The position numbers and the translations under genes are program-made. DNA of 64,000 nt. Source: a virus. Positions 24,887 through 33,909 of the stretch are shown in pieces. The DNA lies in the IMG/VR virus record IMGVR_UViG_3300033047_000025, positions 1-64,000 of that record. One strand, written 5' to 3'. Within the stretch, counting starts at the first letter, position 1; the number at the start of each line of letters is the position of its first letter. The notes under the pieces are model-generated. The model saw only the letters and a program-made list of their open reading frames with translations. It ran no database searches and was not told the origin of the DNA.

Positions 24887-25728
24887 CAATCGCTGACGTG
24901 GAAAACTCTCTGCGTGTGGCTGCCTCCGTATGGGCGACAGCAAACAACATCCAGTTCGAGTTTGATAACTCAGTGTCTGCTAGTGTGTCTAACCCGACCA
25001 CGCCAATTCTCATGTGGGGGTTCAGCGAGATGTCCCGCGATCGAATCTCTAGTGCTCATGTCCTTGTTGAGGGGGAATGCCGTGGCACAATCCTGATACC
25101 TGTCACGCCAGACGACGGGACTAGCCAGCCTGTCAAGGAACATATTGAACTGGTTGAGTCCCTGCTGGATAATTTCCGTGGCAAGACGGACTCTAACGAT
25201 ACTTTTTCTCTAAGTGAATCCCGACTTGAGTATGGGTCCAACATAGGATCGATGCGGGCCATTACCGCCGTGATCGAGTGGCAGTGGACAGATAATAGGT
25301 ACGTGTCAGGATCAGTAACTGCACCACTGGCCACGAAAGGCGTCGATAAGGCTTATGAGATTCTAAGGTCCGTATGGGGGTCAAGAGTTCAGTCCACAAT
25401 ATCGACCAATACATTCTTTGACGGCACTCCGGGGTTAGCTATTGCACTACCGGCTTGCATATGTTCGTTCTCAGTACTCAAGGGGCGTTCCCTAGAGATG
25501 AACTCTACCAAGTCAACTGGACAAGTTAATGTCGACCTACATTACCCCCTAGGTACCGGCGTTACCTCTATGCAGTTGGATACTGAACTGATCATTCAGT
25601 CTTTCGATTCTATCGAAGGTGGTGGTGTAGTATTCGAGACCCCACAGGTCTCACGCATCGGCAGGACAACCGAGGAAACATGGCACGTAAATGTCCGCAT
25701 GCCATTTACCTTTCAGGACATCTCATAA
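24883..25728 (+). CDS. Tail terminator, apparently a tandem-fused dimer, 281 aa
   Basis: GTG 24883 overlaps the previous stop (GTGA). The C-terminal half (about 148-281) shows the tail-terminator pattern: VNVDLHYPLGTGVTSMQLD, a helix, VFETPQVSRIGRT and WHVNVRMPFTFQ. The N-terminal half (5-140) repeats the same order: GTILIPVTPDDGTSQPVKE, a helix, LSESRLEYG and MRAITAVIEWQW. Terminators of siphophages are normally about 130-150 aa and act as hexamers, so this looks like an internal duplication able to form a pseudo-hexamer from three chains. Its place before the tail tube gene agrees. Confidence 0.65.
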   Translation: MTIADVENSLRVAASVWATANNIQFEFDNSVSASVSNPTTPILMWGFSEMSRDRISSAHVLVEGECRGTILIPVTPDDGTSQPVKEHIELVESLLDNFRGKTDSNDTFSLSESRLEYGSNIGSMRAITAVIEWQWTDNRYVSGSVTAPLATKGVDKAYEILRSVWGSRVQSTISTNTFFDGTPGLAIALPACICSFSVLKGRSLEMNSTKSTGQVNVDLHYPLGTGVTSMQLDTELIIQSFDSIEGGGVVFETPQVSRIGRTTEETWHVNVRMPFTFQDIS

Positions 25729-25731
25729 AAA

Positions 25732-27123
25732 ATGGCAACCATCAAGAAAAATGCAGGTCTTGGCTTTTACGTCGAGGCCGTCATCGGAACCTGCCCGACA
25801 CTTTCCGCATCGAATCCCATTCGAGTCACTCGACTTGTCAGTGAAGACCTAAACGCGAGCTTCTCGCGAGACGAATCCAATGAGGTTCGTGGCGATGCGC
25901 AGACTGCAGGATCTGTCATTACGGGGGTATCGGGGTCAGGATCGATATCGATTCAGTACTCTATGGAGACCTATGATGACTTACTCGCCGGCCTACTGTT
26001 TGCCCACGGCACCGTAGATGGTGACGACGAGTTGTCAGGATGGGAGGGACCCGATAGTGGATTTGTTGCGAGCGGCGCTTCGGTACCGAACAACATGGGA
26101 ACATGGGAACTGGCGGGTAACGTTCTGACTCTTGACACGGGTGACGTGGCTACGTTAGCGATCGCTGACGATGAGTATGTCCAGATTAGCGGTAGTGGAA
26201 ACGCGAACCTTGACGGTGTCTGGCGCCAGGTATTCACTGGAGAGGATGTCACACTTGAATCTCCGAACCCGACTCAAACGGTAGCTCAGTACACGGGTCT
26301 ATCTGGAACCCTTACGACTACAGCTATGACCATTACGCCGCTAGACGGTGTATCGGCAAATGGAACCCAGGACCGCTCATTCGGGTTTGCCAGGTTCTAC
26401 TCGGACTCGTCACTTGCCGGGGATAACTCGTCGAGCACTGTCAACCTGGCTAGCGCGTGCGACATCGCAATCTTCCGGGGCGGATTTATCACCTCCATGC
26501 AGCTTTCGGTCGCTCCTGGGCAAGCTGGCTGGACAGGCTCGTTCTCTGTGCTTCACGCCGGCGAGGAGAGTACTACAGTAGCCACCACTGTGGCTCAGAC
26601 GCCTCTTTCGAGTTTCGTTATGCCTACGTGGGACGTGAGCGTGGCTCCGAACACCAATCCACTACCAGACGCTATCCTTGGTGTCTCGAACGTTAAGCTC
26701 CGAAAGATTGGGGTAGCCAACGGCGCGCGCATTGACCCTTTGTCGCTCAACTTGACGATCTCGAACAACTCATCTGAGGTATCGGCTCTTCGCAATAGGG
26801 GTGCATTTGCTATCATTCAGGGCACTACCAGTGCGACTGTCGACATGGAAGTCATCTATGAGGACAACCTTCTGCACACCTCAATGGAGGACGACGATGC
26901 GTATGAGATCGAGATTGCGGTCGTAGACTCGGACGACAAGTGTCAGCTTATCCGATTGCCAAAGTGCCGACTCACTTCCGAGCGACCGAACCCTGGCAAG
27001 AACGCTCCTATCGTCCAACGGTTGAGCTTCACGGCTGAGCCAGGTGGCACTGACTTCGAAGGAGTCGCTAACGCAAAGATGGTCGAGATTCTCCGGTTCT
27101 ACACCCCGACAGCGTACAGCTAA
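25732..27123 (+). CDS. Major tail tube protein, 463 aa
   Basis: N-terminus (KNAGLGFYVEAVIGTCP) and the block at residues 48-90 (NEVRGDAQTAGSVITGVSGSGSISIQY...ETYDDLLAGLL) match the tail-tube protein family of siphophages. It is longer than most tube proteins; residues 95-200 appear to be an inserted Ig-like or beta domain that would project from the tube. Followed by a 121-bp gap with two hairpins and then the chaperone genes. Confidence 0.8.
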   Translation: MATIKKNAGLGFYVEAVIGTCPTLSASNPIRVTRLVSEDLNASFSRDESNEVRGDAQTAGSVITGVSGSGSISIQYSMETYDDLLAGLLFAHGTVDGDDELSGWEGPDSGFVASGASVPNNMGTWELAGNVLTLDTGDVATLAIADDEYVQISGSGNANLDGVWRQVFTGEDVTLESPNPTQTVAQYTGLSGTLTTTAMTITPLDGVSANGTQDRSFGFARFYSDSSLAGDNSSSTVNLASACDIAIFRGGFITSMQLSVAPGQAGWTGSFSVLHAGEESTTVATTVAQTPLSSFVMPTWDVSVAPNTNPLPDAILGVSNVKLRKIGVANGARIDPLSLNLTISNNSSEVSALRNRGAFAIIQGTTSATVDMEVIYEDNLLHTSMEDDDAYEIEIAVVDSDDKCQLIRLPKCRLTSERPNPGKNAPIVQRLSFTAEPGGTDFEGVANAKMVEILRFYTPTAYS

Positions 27124-27129
27124 CAAGAC

Positions 27130-27192
27130 GGAGAACGCTTCTCCAGATAACCGATTAGACCGCCCTGGCGAACAGCGAAAGCTGTCGCTGGG
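27130..27192 (+). repeat. Two RNA hairpins between tail tube and chaperone genes
   Basis: Hairpin 1: GGAGAA/TTCTCC with CGC loop (27130-27144). Hairpin 2: ACAGC/GCTGT closed by a GAAA tetraloop (27172-27185), extended by GCG/CGC around one bulged A, and by CCC/GGG further out (27163-27192). GAAA is a stable GNRA loop. No T-run follows, so they probably act in RNA stability, processing or lowering translation of the next gene. Confidence 0.5.
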
Positions 27193-27244
27193 TCGTTTCT
27201 ATGGGTTAGCCATGGATTGCCCCGGCAGAGATAGGATCTGAGGG

Positions 27245-27682
27245 ATGCAACCCCAGCTATTCAAGTCACTACGCACGGACCCGAAGAAGACCGAAGAGGG
27301 CATCTGGTTCACCAACCTAGAGTCGGGCGATAAGCTCCGCATTCGCCCCCTGATGTGCTCTCAGCAGATCAAGGCCTATATCGAGGCTCTCGACGATTAC
27401 GTCGACCAGCGCGGCGAGGATAAGCGTGAGAGCGAAGGTGCTGAGAAGCACGCCGAGGCGTTCTCCACTGCAGTCGGCCAGATTACCGACTGGAACCTTA
27501 AGGACTACCCAGACACCAAGTATGACCCGGCTCGGATGGCTGCGGCCCTGGCTGACCCGGAGCTTGAGGATCTTCGCATCTGGATTCGTTCTTGCAGCCT
27601 GCGGAAGAGCAAGTTCCGCCCAGAGGTGGTCGCGGGAAAGTCAGTGAGTACCTCCGATGGTGGAGGGTCAACGGCAGAGTGA
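27245..27682 (+). CDS. Tail assembly chaperone, lambda gpG-like, 145 aa
   Basis: Lies between tail tube and tape measure genes, the fixed place of the G/GT chaperone pair. Ordinary translation ends at 27682. Near the 3' end is the slippery heptamer GGGAAAG at 27634-27640, and a second open frame in the -1 register runs on to 27978. The short form is the expected abundant product that coats the tape measure protein during tail assembly. Confidence 0.75.
   Translation: MQPQLFKSLRTDPKKTEEGIWFTNLESGDKLRIRPLMCSQQIKAYIEALDDYVDQRGEDKRESEGAEKHAEAFSTAVGQITDWNLKDYPDTKYDPARMAAALADPELEDLRIWIRSCSLRKSKFRPEVVAGKSVSTSDGGGSTAE
27634..27640 (+). promoter_or_regulatory. Programmed -1 ribosomal frameshift site GGGAAAG
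   Basis: In the zero frame the codons are GGA AAG preceded by G, i.e. G_GGA_AAG, which fits X_XXY_YYZ. It is the same heptamer as in the lambda G-T gene. Slippage by -1 joins residue 132 of the short chaperone to the downstream frame. Confidence 0.8.
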
Positions 27683-27978
27683 TTGAACAGATGGAGCAGC
27701 GGGAGAAGATGAACGAGACGCGCGAGCGTAAAGGCATGCCACCTCTCCGCATGCACTCGTCATGGACCGACCGCCCGAAGATGAACCCTGCCGAGTGGTC
27801 TATCTTCGTTGACTTCACGAGCTTCTCATCATTGTGTGGCGGCGAGATTACCCCCCAAGCATTGTCTGCGTGGTTCGATATGAACCGCGTGAACGATGAC
27901 GACCGCGACTGGATGATAAAGGTGTATACAAGGCTGTCTTCAGTTATCAGGGAGCCGGCGCAGGAATCTGAGCAGTAG
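27640..27978 (+). CDS. T extension of tail assembly chaperone (made by -1 frameshift)
   Basis: Open from before the slippery site to TAG 27978, without a convincing start of its own. A -1 slip at 27640 would give a 244-residue fusion. The extension is helical and basic at first, then holds WSIFVDFTSFSSLCGG and ALSAWFDMNRVNDDDRDWMIKVY. By analogy with lambda gpGT the extension recruits the tail tube subunit to the tape measure complex. Confidence 0.75.
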   Translation, partial: VSEYLRWWRVNGRVIEQMEQREKMNETRERKGMPPLRMHSSWTDRPKMNPAEWSIFVDFTSFSSLCGGEITPQALSAWFDMNRVNDDDRDWMIKVYTRLSSVIREPAQESEQ

Positions 27979-27987
27979 GGTAATCGA

Positions 27988-30900
27988 ATGGGACTGAAGA
28001 TTGTACTCGACACCAGGGAAGCCTCGCGGAACGCGGACGAGTTTGCAAAGGCTATCGCTCGCGTAGCTCAGGCTACCGGGCTCGCAGGCAAGTCAGCCGA
28101 CGAGCTTATGCGCCTGACTGCGAAGATGTCGAGACGGTTCGGTCGTATCGGTTCTAGCGCGGATAAAGCCGGTTCGTCTGTCGCAACGATGGGCCAGAAC
28201 ATGGGTATGGCCTCGGCAAAGATCGGCAAGTTCGGCGACGTAAGCGGCCGAGCTGTCGGAAACACAGACAAGCTATCCAAGAGTGTCAAGCGGCTCGCCT
28301 TGGGTTTCATCGGCCTCAGGACCATCACTGCGTCAGTGTCTACCTTAGCGAAGCTTGAGCAAGGCATCGTCACCCTAGGCACTGTGACGGGCAAGACTGG
28401 TAAGGAACTCAAGGAGCTTCAGAGGATATCCGTAGGCGTAGCGCAGGCTACAAAGTTCACGCCCACGGAGGCCATCGCAGCTCTACTGGAGCTTAGCCGT
28501 GCAGGCCAGAGTGCCTCGGTAGCAGCAAAGTCCCTTAAGAGCGTTGCAGACCTTGCCGCTGCCGGCGTGCTTGACTTGGGTAGCGCCGCAGGTTTAGTGG
28601 CCGCGTCGATGGCCCAGTTTAACAAGCAGGGACTCGGTGCTGCTGAGGCGGCTGGTATCCTTGTAGCTGTTGCAGACCGGACGAAGTCCACGGTAGCATC
28701 GCTCGGATCAGCACTCTCGCAAGCTGGTCAGGCTGCCGCGTCATTCAACATTGACATGACTCAGGCTACGGCAGCCTTGGGTGTATTGCAGACGGCTGGT
28801 GTCCAAGCTTCTCGTACTGGTCGTTCGTTGAAGACGATCCTCACATCACTAGTCGTCAATGTGAAAACAGAGAAAGGCAAGAACGCTCTTGACGTTCTAG
28901 GACTTTCTGCCGAAGACCTGACAGCTAAAGAGGGTGACCTCATCGGCATGCTGAAGAGGCTTAGAGGTGCCCTCCTCAACTTGTCTGATACCCAGCAGGT
29001 CGATGTTCTAAACACATTAGTTGGCAAGGATTTCCTTGCGAACCTTGCGACTCTATCTAACGATGTAGAGGACATCGAAGCAATCGTCGGCAAGACTAGG
29101 GAGGCTCTCGCCTCAGATGAGCTTGGCAGCAAAGCCGCCATTCAGAACGAGACGCTGTCCGGCTCTATCAAGGATGTGTCTGCTGCCTACCAAGAGATGC
29201 TACTTGTCGTGGGTGACGGTGGTGCTACTGGAGCAATGAAGGGGTTCTTCCGGTCGTTAGCCGACGCGGTTAGAATCCTAGGTGGTGTGGATGGCGCCAT
29301 GGGGAAAGCATCCACATCAGCCAAGGCGTTTGCGTCCGTAATGAAGGGTATCGGTGCAGCACTGGCACTCAGGGCCATCATCTCAGTGGGCGCTAGCGCA
29401 CTCGGAACTCTACTAGGAATAAAGCGCGCAATGATGGGTGTGGCCACAGCTCAAGGTGCGGTCAGCAGGTCCTCCCCTTGGGGACTTATCACTATTGGTA
29501 TCACTGCAGCTATTTTCGCTCTTGATAAACTCAGTGAGAAGGAGAGAGAGAGAGCTGAGAGGCAAAAGGAGGCGAAGCGTGAGGCTGATTCTGCACAAAC
29601 AATTGGAGCTAGGGTAGCAGAAGCTGTTGAGACGCGCGCCTTCTCAGTTACAAGGAGAGGGCATGAGCGTCTCGGGCCTGAAAAGTCTAACTTACTGCAA
29701 GGGTCTGATATAGAAACCGGAAGGCAAGGCCTAGAATCTCTAGTAAGCAGGTTCAAGGATGAGAGGGATAAAACCAAGTCTCTCTCAGCGGATCTAATAA
29801 ATAACCTACGTAGGTTTATGACCTCAGAGCAGAAGGTCATAATCGACAACGCTAGAGAGGCTGCAAAGAGGGTCGCTACACTAATCAAACAGGCAAGGGA
29901 TACAGCATCTAAGGGTATTGGGAAATCTTTAAGTGGTGCGAATGGAGCTGGCAGGAAGCGCTATGCCGATGCGTTGAAAGAAATTGAGAGGCTGGAAAGC
30001 ATTCCTAAGTTCAACGTTCCTAGAGAGTTTGAGGTACAGCTCGTCAAGCAGGCGGAGGACGCGCTGGCACTAGCCGAATCAAACCTAAAGAAGAGCCGCG
30101 ATAAGAATAGGATATCAGGAGAAGAAGTCAAACCAAAATCGGAAGCGGCAAAGTCCCTGGGCATCGACCTAGAGATCGAGAAGGCCACCATCAAGCTTAG
30201 GGATTTCCGGCGTCAGTTCAAAGAAGCCGTGGCGGACCAGACTAAGTCGTTCGTCCTTAAGGTCGGTACTCCTACGCCAGAAGAACTCAAAAAGCTTATC
30301 GGTGACGTGAATGTCCAGCTCGCCGAGATACGGGGTGCCGACTTCGATCAGGATCCTGATCTTGCAAACCTGACTCGAAAGATATCCGACTTGAAGGTCG
30401 ATGAAATTGCATCACTAGAAAAAGCTAGAACCCTAAAGAAGATCGCCAGGGATCTCGATACAGAATCCAGAGCCCAGGGAAGGAAGGGTGATGCTGCGAA
30501 GATCGCTGCTGAGAAGAAGGTAAAGAAAGAGCTGATGGATCAGCTAGCTATCCGCAAGAAGATGGCAAAGTTCAGCCTTGCCACGGACCTAAAGAAGGTC
30601 ACAGACGGTTTTGGTGACGACCTTCGTGAGCAAGCAGAAGCCGCAATCTCAAAGTTCAACGATGCTCGCAATGCTGGTTTTAACGAGGAGGAGTCTCGCA
30701 GATTCGGGCTAGACGCCGCTGACAGCGTAAGTATCGTACAGGCCGAAGAGGCCGCATCGGACCTTCGATCTGAGAAGTTCAGAATACTTATCGATGAGTT
30801 CAATGACAGGAGGCAAACTCTTGAGCGTATAGGTTTACAGTTTGGTAACAGTTTCTCGCAGGCCTTGCTTTCTTTGGCGAACAATTCAAAGTCAGCCAAG

Positions 30901-31425
30901 GAAGCTTTTGGAGATATGGCAAAGACTATCATCGCCCAGATTATCCGGATACAAGCAGCCAAGGGCTTCGCCTCTCTGTTCTCGTTTGCGGCTGGCCCGA
31001 AGCCGGTAGAGGAATCCGCCACGACAGAAAGCGGAATCAGCAGCCTGATCCCAAACCTCATGTCATGGTTAGGGTCTTTCGGCGGAGGGGCGACAGGCAA
31101 TCAGATGGGGGGACTCATCCCAGCCCAACAGGGGCGTATCATTTCCAGTCCGACCGTCTTGCGACGCGGGGGTAAGAACTTCTCCGTCTCGGAGGGCGGT
31201 GGATCCACTCCTGAGGGCGTATTTCCCTTGACCAAGAACGCCAGGGGTCAATTGTCGATCAACGCTGTGGGGGCTAGTGGCGGGACCTACAACCTGTCGT
31301 TCCCAGGTATTCGCAACTCCGCCGACGCAAAAGCAGCCAAGCGAACTATCGGACAGACTGTCGGCGCGTTGATCGCCTCCAGTGAATCCAAGAAGAACAG
31401 GATGGGCATGAGGCCGAAGAAGTAA
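27988..31425 (+). CDS. Tail tape measure protein, 1145 aa
   Basis: The longest tail gene, directly after the chaperones. The N-terminal third has the TP901-type core (KELKELQRISVGVAQATKFTPTEAIAALLELSRAG), a hydrophobic region lies at about residues 450-515, and a long Lys/Glu coiled coil follows; the C-terminus has a FGDMAKTIIAQIIRIQAAKG helix typical of the family. At about 1.5 Angstrom per residue the tail would be near 170 nm. TAATG couples it to the next gene. Confidence 0.9.
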   Translation: MGLKIVLDTREASRNADEFAKAIARVAQATGLAGKSADELMRLTAKMSRRFGRIGSSADKAGSSVATMGQNMGMASAKIGKFGDVSGRAVGNTDKLSKSVKRLALGFIGLRTITASVSTLAKLEQGIVTLGTVTGKTGKELKELQRISVGVAQATKFTPTEAIAALLELSRAGQSASVAAKSLKSVADLAAAGVLDLGSAAGLVAASMAQFNKQGLGAAEAAGILVAVADRTKSTVASLGSALSQAGQAAASFNIDMTQATAALGVLQTAGVQASRTGRSLKTILTSLVVNVKTEKGKNALDVLGLSAEDLTAKEGDLIGMLKRLRGALLNLSDTQQVDVLNTLVGKDFLANLATLSNDVEDIEAIVGKTREALASDELGSKAAIQNETLSGSIKDVSAAYQEMLLVVGDGGATGAMKGFFRSLADAVRILGGVDGAMGKASTSAKAFASVMKGIGAALALRAIISVGASALGTLLGIKRAMMGVATAQGAVSRSSPWGLITIGITAAIFALDKLSEKERERAERQKEAKREADSAQTIGARVAEAVETRAFSVTRRGHERLGPEKSNLLQGSDIETGRQGLESLVSRFKDERDKTKSLSADLINNLRRFMTSEQKVIIDNAREAAKRVATLIKQARDTASKGIGKSLSGANGAGRKRYADALKEIERLESIPKFNVPREFEVQLVKQAEDALALAESNLKKSRDKNRISGEEVKPKSEAAKSLGIDLEIEKATIKLRDFRRQFKEAVADQTKSFVLKVGTPTPEELKKLIGDVNVQLAEIRGADFDQDPDLANLTRKISDLKVDEIASLEKARTLKKIARDLDTESRAQGRKGDAAKIAAEKKVKKELMDQLAIRKKMAKFSLATDLKKVTDGFGDDLREQAEAAISKFNDARNAGFNEEESRRFGLDAADSVSIVQAEEAASDLRSEKFRILIDEFNDRRQTLERIGLQFGNSFSQALLSLANNSKSAKEAFGDMAKTIIAQIIRIQAAKGFASLFSFAAGPKPVEESATTESGISSLIPNLMSWLGSFGGGATGNQMGGLIPAQQGRIISSPTVLRRGGKNFSVSEGGGSTPEGVFPLTKNARGQLSINAVGASGGTYNLSFPGIRNSADAKAAKRTIGQTVGALIASSESKKNRMGMRPKK

Positions 31426-32471
31426 TGACAGTATCTTGGGACAACGTAATTCTCGATCCGATCTACTCGTACGGCTTCACTGGTGGACCTGGATTCGGGA
31501 CCCGAGTAGTGCAGACTGACGGTGGCGGGGAAGAGCGCGTCCAGATCCTGGCTGAGCCTATCTGGTCCTGGTCTGCCGAGAGGGAGAACGTGGGCGCCCT
31601 GGCTGACGTGAATGGCCTGAGGGACTTCTTCCTGGCGAGGCGCGGTGCGCTGTACGGGTTCCTGTTTGTTGACCCAGTGGACTTCTCCACTGGGTCGGAC
31701 GGTACAGGAGCCCCATCGCAGCTCGACGAAGTCGTAGGGTACGGCGACGGCACGACCACCACGTTCACGATGCGTAAGACCTACGTCGACCCTGGTGGGC
31801 AGACCAGCAGGGACTACGCCAGGAGGATCATCCCGATCACAGGCACTGCGACGGCGGCGATGGCTGCGCTGTTTCCCGGTGTGTCCACGGGGGACTCGAT
31901 CAACCCGGTCGTGTGGGTCAACGGAGTCCTCCAAGTGTTCGGGACTGACTACGCCATATCTGCGGCAGGCAAGATAATCTTCGCCACTGCTCCAGCGGAA
32001 ACATACCAGATTATCGCCGGTTGCTACTTCACTACGCCCGTCAGGTTCTCAGAGGACACCGACATCGCCTTTGACATGACGGCTGACTCGTTCCAAGGTG
32101 ACTCCGCATCATACGGCATCGTATCGCTTCCCTATGATGAGGAGGTTCCAGTGATTCCCGGCTCTACTGAGTATGGTTTTGTAGATTGGTCTGCGTCCAC
32201 CAAGAGCCTGGACTCCCTGGAGTCCCACTGGTACAGATACACCGGATCCACGGTGACCACCGCATACCTCCCATCGACTGGGTACTACCCCCTTGGAGGG
32301 CCTCACTTCCGAATCATCAACGATGGAACTTCGTCCGGCGTTATCACTCTCAAGGACTCGTCAGGAGACACCATCTCCACTATAGATACCACTGAGGCAG
32401 CGGTAGTCTACATCAGGGAAAACGAAGCCGGTGCTAGAGTTCCTGCTGTAGTGAAATACAACAAGGTGTAG
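31425..32471 (+). CDS. Distal tail protein, DUF2460, 348 aa
   Basis: The first 190 residues match DUF2460: VVQTDGGGEERVQILAEPIW, LRDFFLARRGALYGFLFVDPVDF and GDGTTTTFTMRKTY. This family occupies the distal-tail position in gene-transfer-agent-like tails. After the domain (from about residue 235) comes a short beta-rich extension (STEYGFVDWSASTKSLD...) of unknown role. Confidence 0.8.
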   Translation: MTVSWDNVILDPIYSYGFTGGPGFGTRVVQTDGGGEERVQILAEPIWSWSAERENVGALADVNGLRDFFLARRGALYGFLFVDPVDFSTGSDGTGAPSQLDEVVGYGDGTTTTFTMRKTYVDPGGQTSRDYARRIIPITGTATAAMAALFPGVSTGDSINPVVWVNGVLQVFGTDYAISAAGKIIFATAPAETYQIIAGCYFTTPVRFSEDTDIAFDMTADSFQGDSASYGIVSLPYDEEVPVIPGSTEYGFVDWSASTKSLDSLESHWYRYTGSTVTTAYLPSTGYYPLGGPHFRIINDGTSSGVITLKDSSGDTISTIDTTEAAVVYIRENEAGARVPAVVKYNKV

Positions 32472-32472
32472 A

Positions 32473-33909
32473 ATGGCAGACTCACTAATAGAGCTAGGAC
32501 ACTTCGGAGGATGGGCCAACAAGGGAATCGTCGATAGCGTTTCATCTGCTGTGTCATGGGGTGACCCAATGGCCAGGAATGTAGAGATAACACCTACTGA
32601 CGATACCACGGCTGGATTCGTGTACCTAAAGCTTCCAGACGAGGCACGTGTTACTGTTGGCGCAGAGTACAATATCTTCGTTTACAACAATATGTATTCG
32701 GGGATCGCAGTAGGCCCGACTGCGATGACATGCCATGTTAATGGAGCACTCCTGAACTACTCGTCAGACTTCCAGTCATCTGGCTTCGAGATTGGAATGA
32801 CCGTTACGGTCTCGGGGTTCCCATCACCAGGAAACAACAGCGATAGGGTCATAGCATCGTTCGTTCCTCAGGGGCCAACCGGAGAAGCCATGGTGTTTAC
32901 CAGTAGCTCTGGGATGGTGTCTGAGGCCGGAGACGGCGATGAGTTAGTGGTGCTGATCAACACAAACTCGACGACTAAGGCCAAACTGCAGATCCAGGAC
33001 TATGGAGGGACCAACATCACCCGCCCAGACACGAGTAACTTGCTGATCGACCCAAGCATACCGGGGCAGGGAGAGATGATAACCATGGTATACGATGGGT
33101 CAAACTGGGTGATCAGTGGCCCCTACATGTCCGGGTCACCTGACAAGACGGCCGAGTACACCAAGCCCACTAACGACGGATCGTACCCGACATCCGGTAT
33201 CGTGATCGACTTGTATCAGGATGTGGCAAACCTGGTCGCTGCAAATATTGCTTCATCGAACGGTTACAATGGCACGGACGGATACAGAATAGTGCTTCGA
33301 TGCCACAATATGACTATAGGCTCTTCGTCCAAGAATGCATTTGCGTTCAGCACAGGTATAGGATGGGGACTAAACTGCAGCGTTCACCTGGAGCTGATCA
33401 ATTCTACAGTATCAGGTTTCGGAGGCTTCGGAGGGTCCACTGCTGCTGGCGGGGTGGAGGTCGCTCCCGGTGACGGCGGAGGTGCTCTGGCTGCCTTCAT
33501 TCCATTGCTAGTCATCGCTGACGATACCTCTAGGATAACTGCTGGGGGAGGTGGAGGACCAACTAACGCACTCCAGTATGGTGGCGGAGGAGGCAACGGC
33601 GGGAACATGACGTCAGGAGGGGCGTTAGTAGGCAGTGTAGGTGGGTCAGGGGACCCAGGAGTGGTAGGTGGCTATAACGGCTCTGAAGGCGGTATAGTAG
33701 ATGGGGGGCTATCAGGCGGCGCTCTCGCATTCAACGGTGCTAACTGGGGGGGGGGAGTAACTGGTGGTTCCTTCTCTTCATACGGAGGATGGCTTGCGGC
33801 GTCGCAGGGGGAAACTCCAATAACATGGTCGGTAACGCCAGGATTCAGGTGGGGTAAGAATGGGACCGCGACAACCCTCCCCGCCCTACCAGAGACGGTG
33901 AGTTTCTAA
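32473..33909 (+). CDS. Glycine-rich tail-tip protein, 478 aa
   Basis: Residues 1-310 are beta-rich. Residues 311-445 contain many poly-Gly runs (GGGGGPTN, GGGGGNGGN, GGSGDPG) alternating with Thr, Ser and Asn. Similar glycine-rich segments in some phage adhesins and tail-hub proteins form polyglycine-helix bundles that carry specificity loops. Its place between DUF2460 and DUF2163 genes fits a tail-tip protein. No catalytic motif. The role in host binding is inferred. Confidence 0.55.
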   Translation: MADSLIELGHFGGWANKGIVDSVSSAVSWGDPMARNVEITPTDDTTAGFVYLKLPDEARVTVGAEYNIFVYNNMYSGIAVGPTAMTCHVNGALLNYSSDFQSSGFEIGMTVTVSGFPSPGNNSDRVIASFVPQGPTGEAMVFTSSSGMVSEAGDGDELVVLINTNSTTKAKLQIQDYGGTNITRPDTSNLLIDPSIPGQGEMITMVYDGSNWVISGPYMSGSPDKTAEYTKPTNDGSYPTSGIVIDLYQDVANLVAANIASSNGYNGTDGYRIVLRCHNMTIGSSSKNAFAFSTGIGWGLNCSVHLELINSTVSGFGGFGGSTAAGGVEVAPGDGGGALAAFIPLLVIADDTSRITAGGGGGPTNALQYGGGGGNGGNMTSGGALVGSVGGSGDPGVVGGYNGSEGGIVDGGLSGGALAFNGANWGGGVTGGSFSSYGGWLAASQGETPITWSVTPGFRWGKNGTATTLPALPETVSF

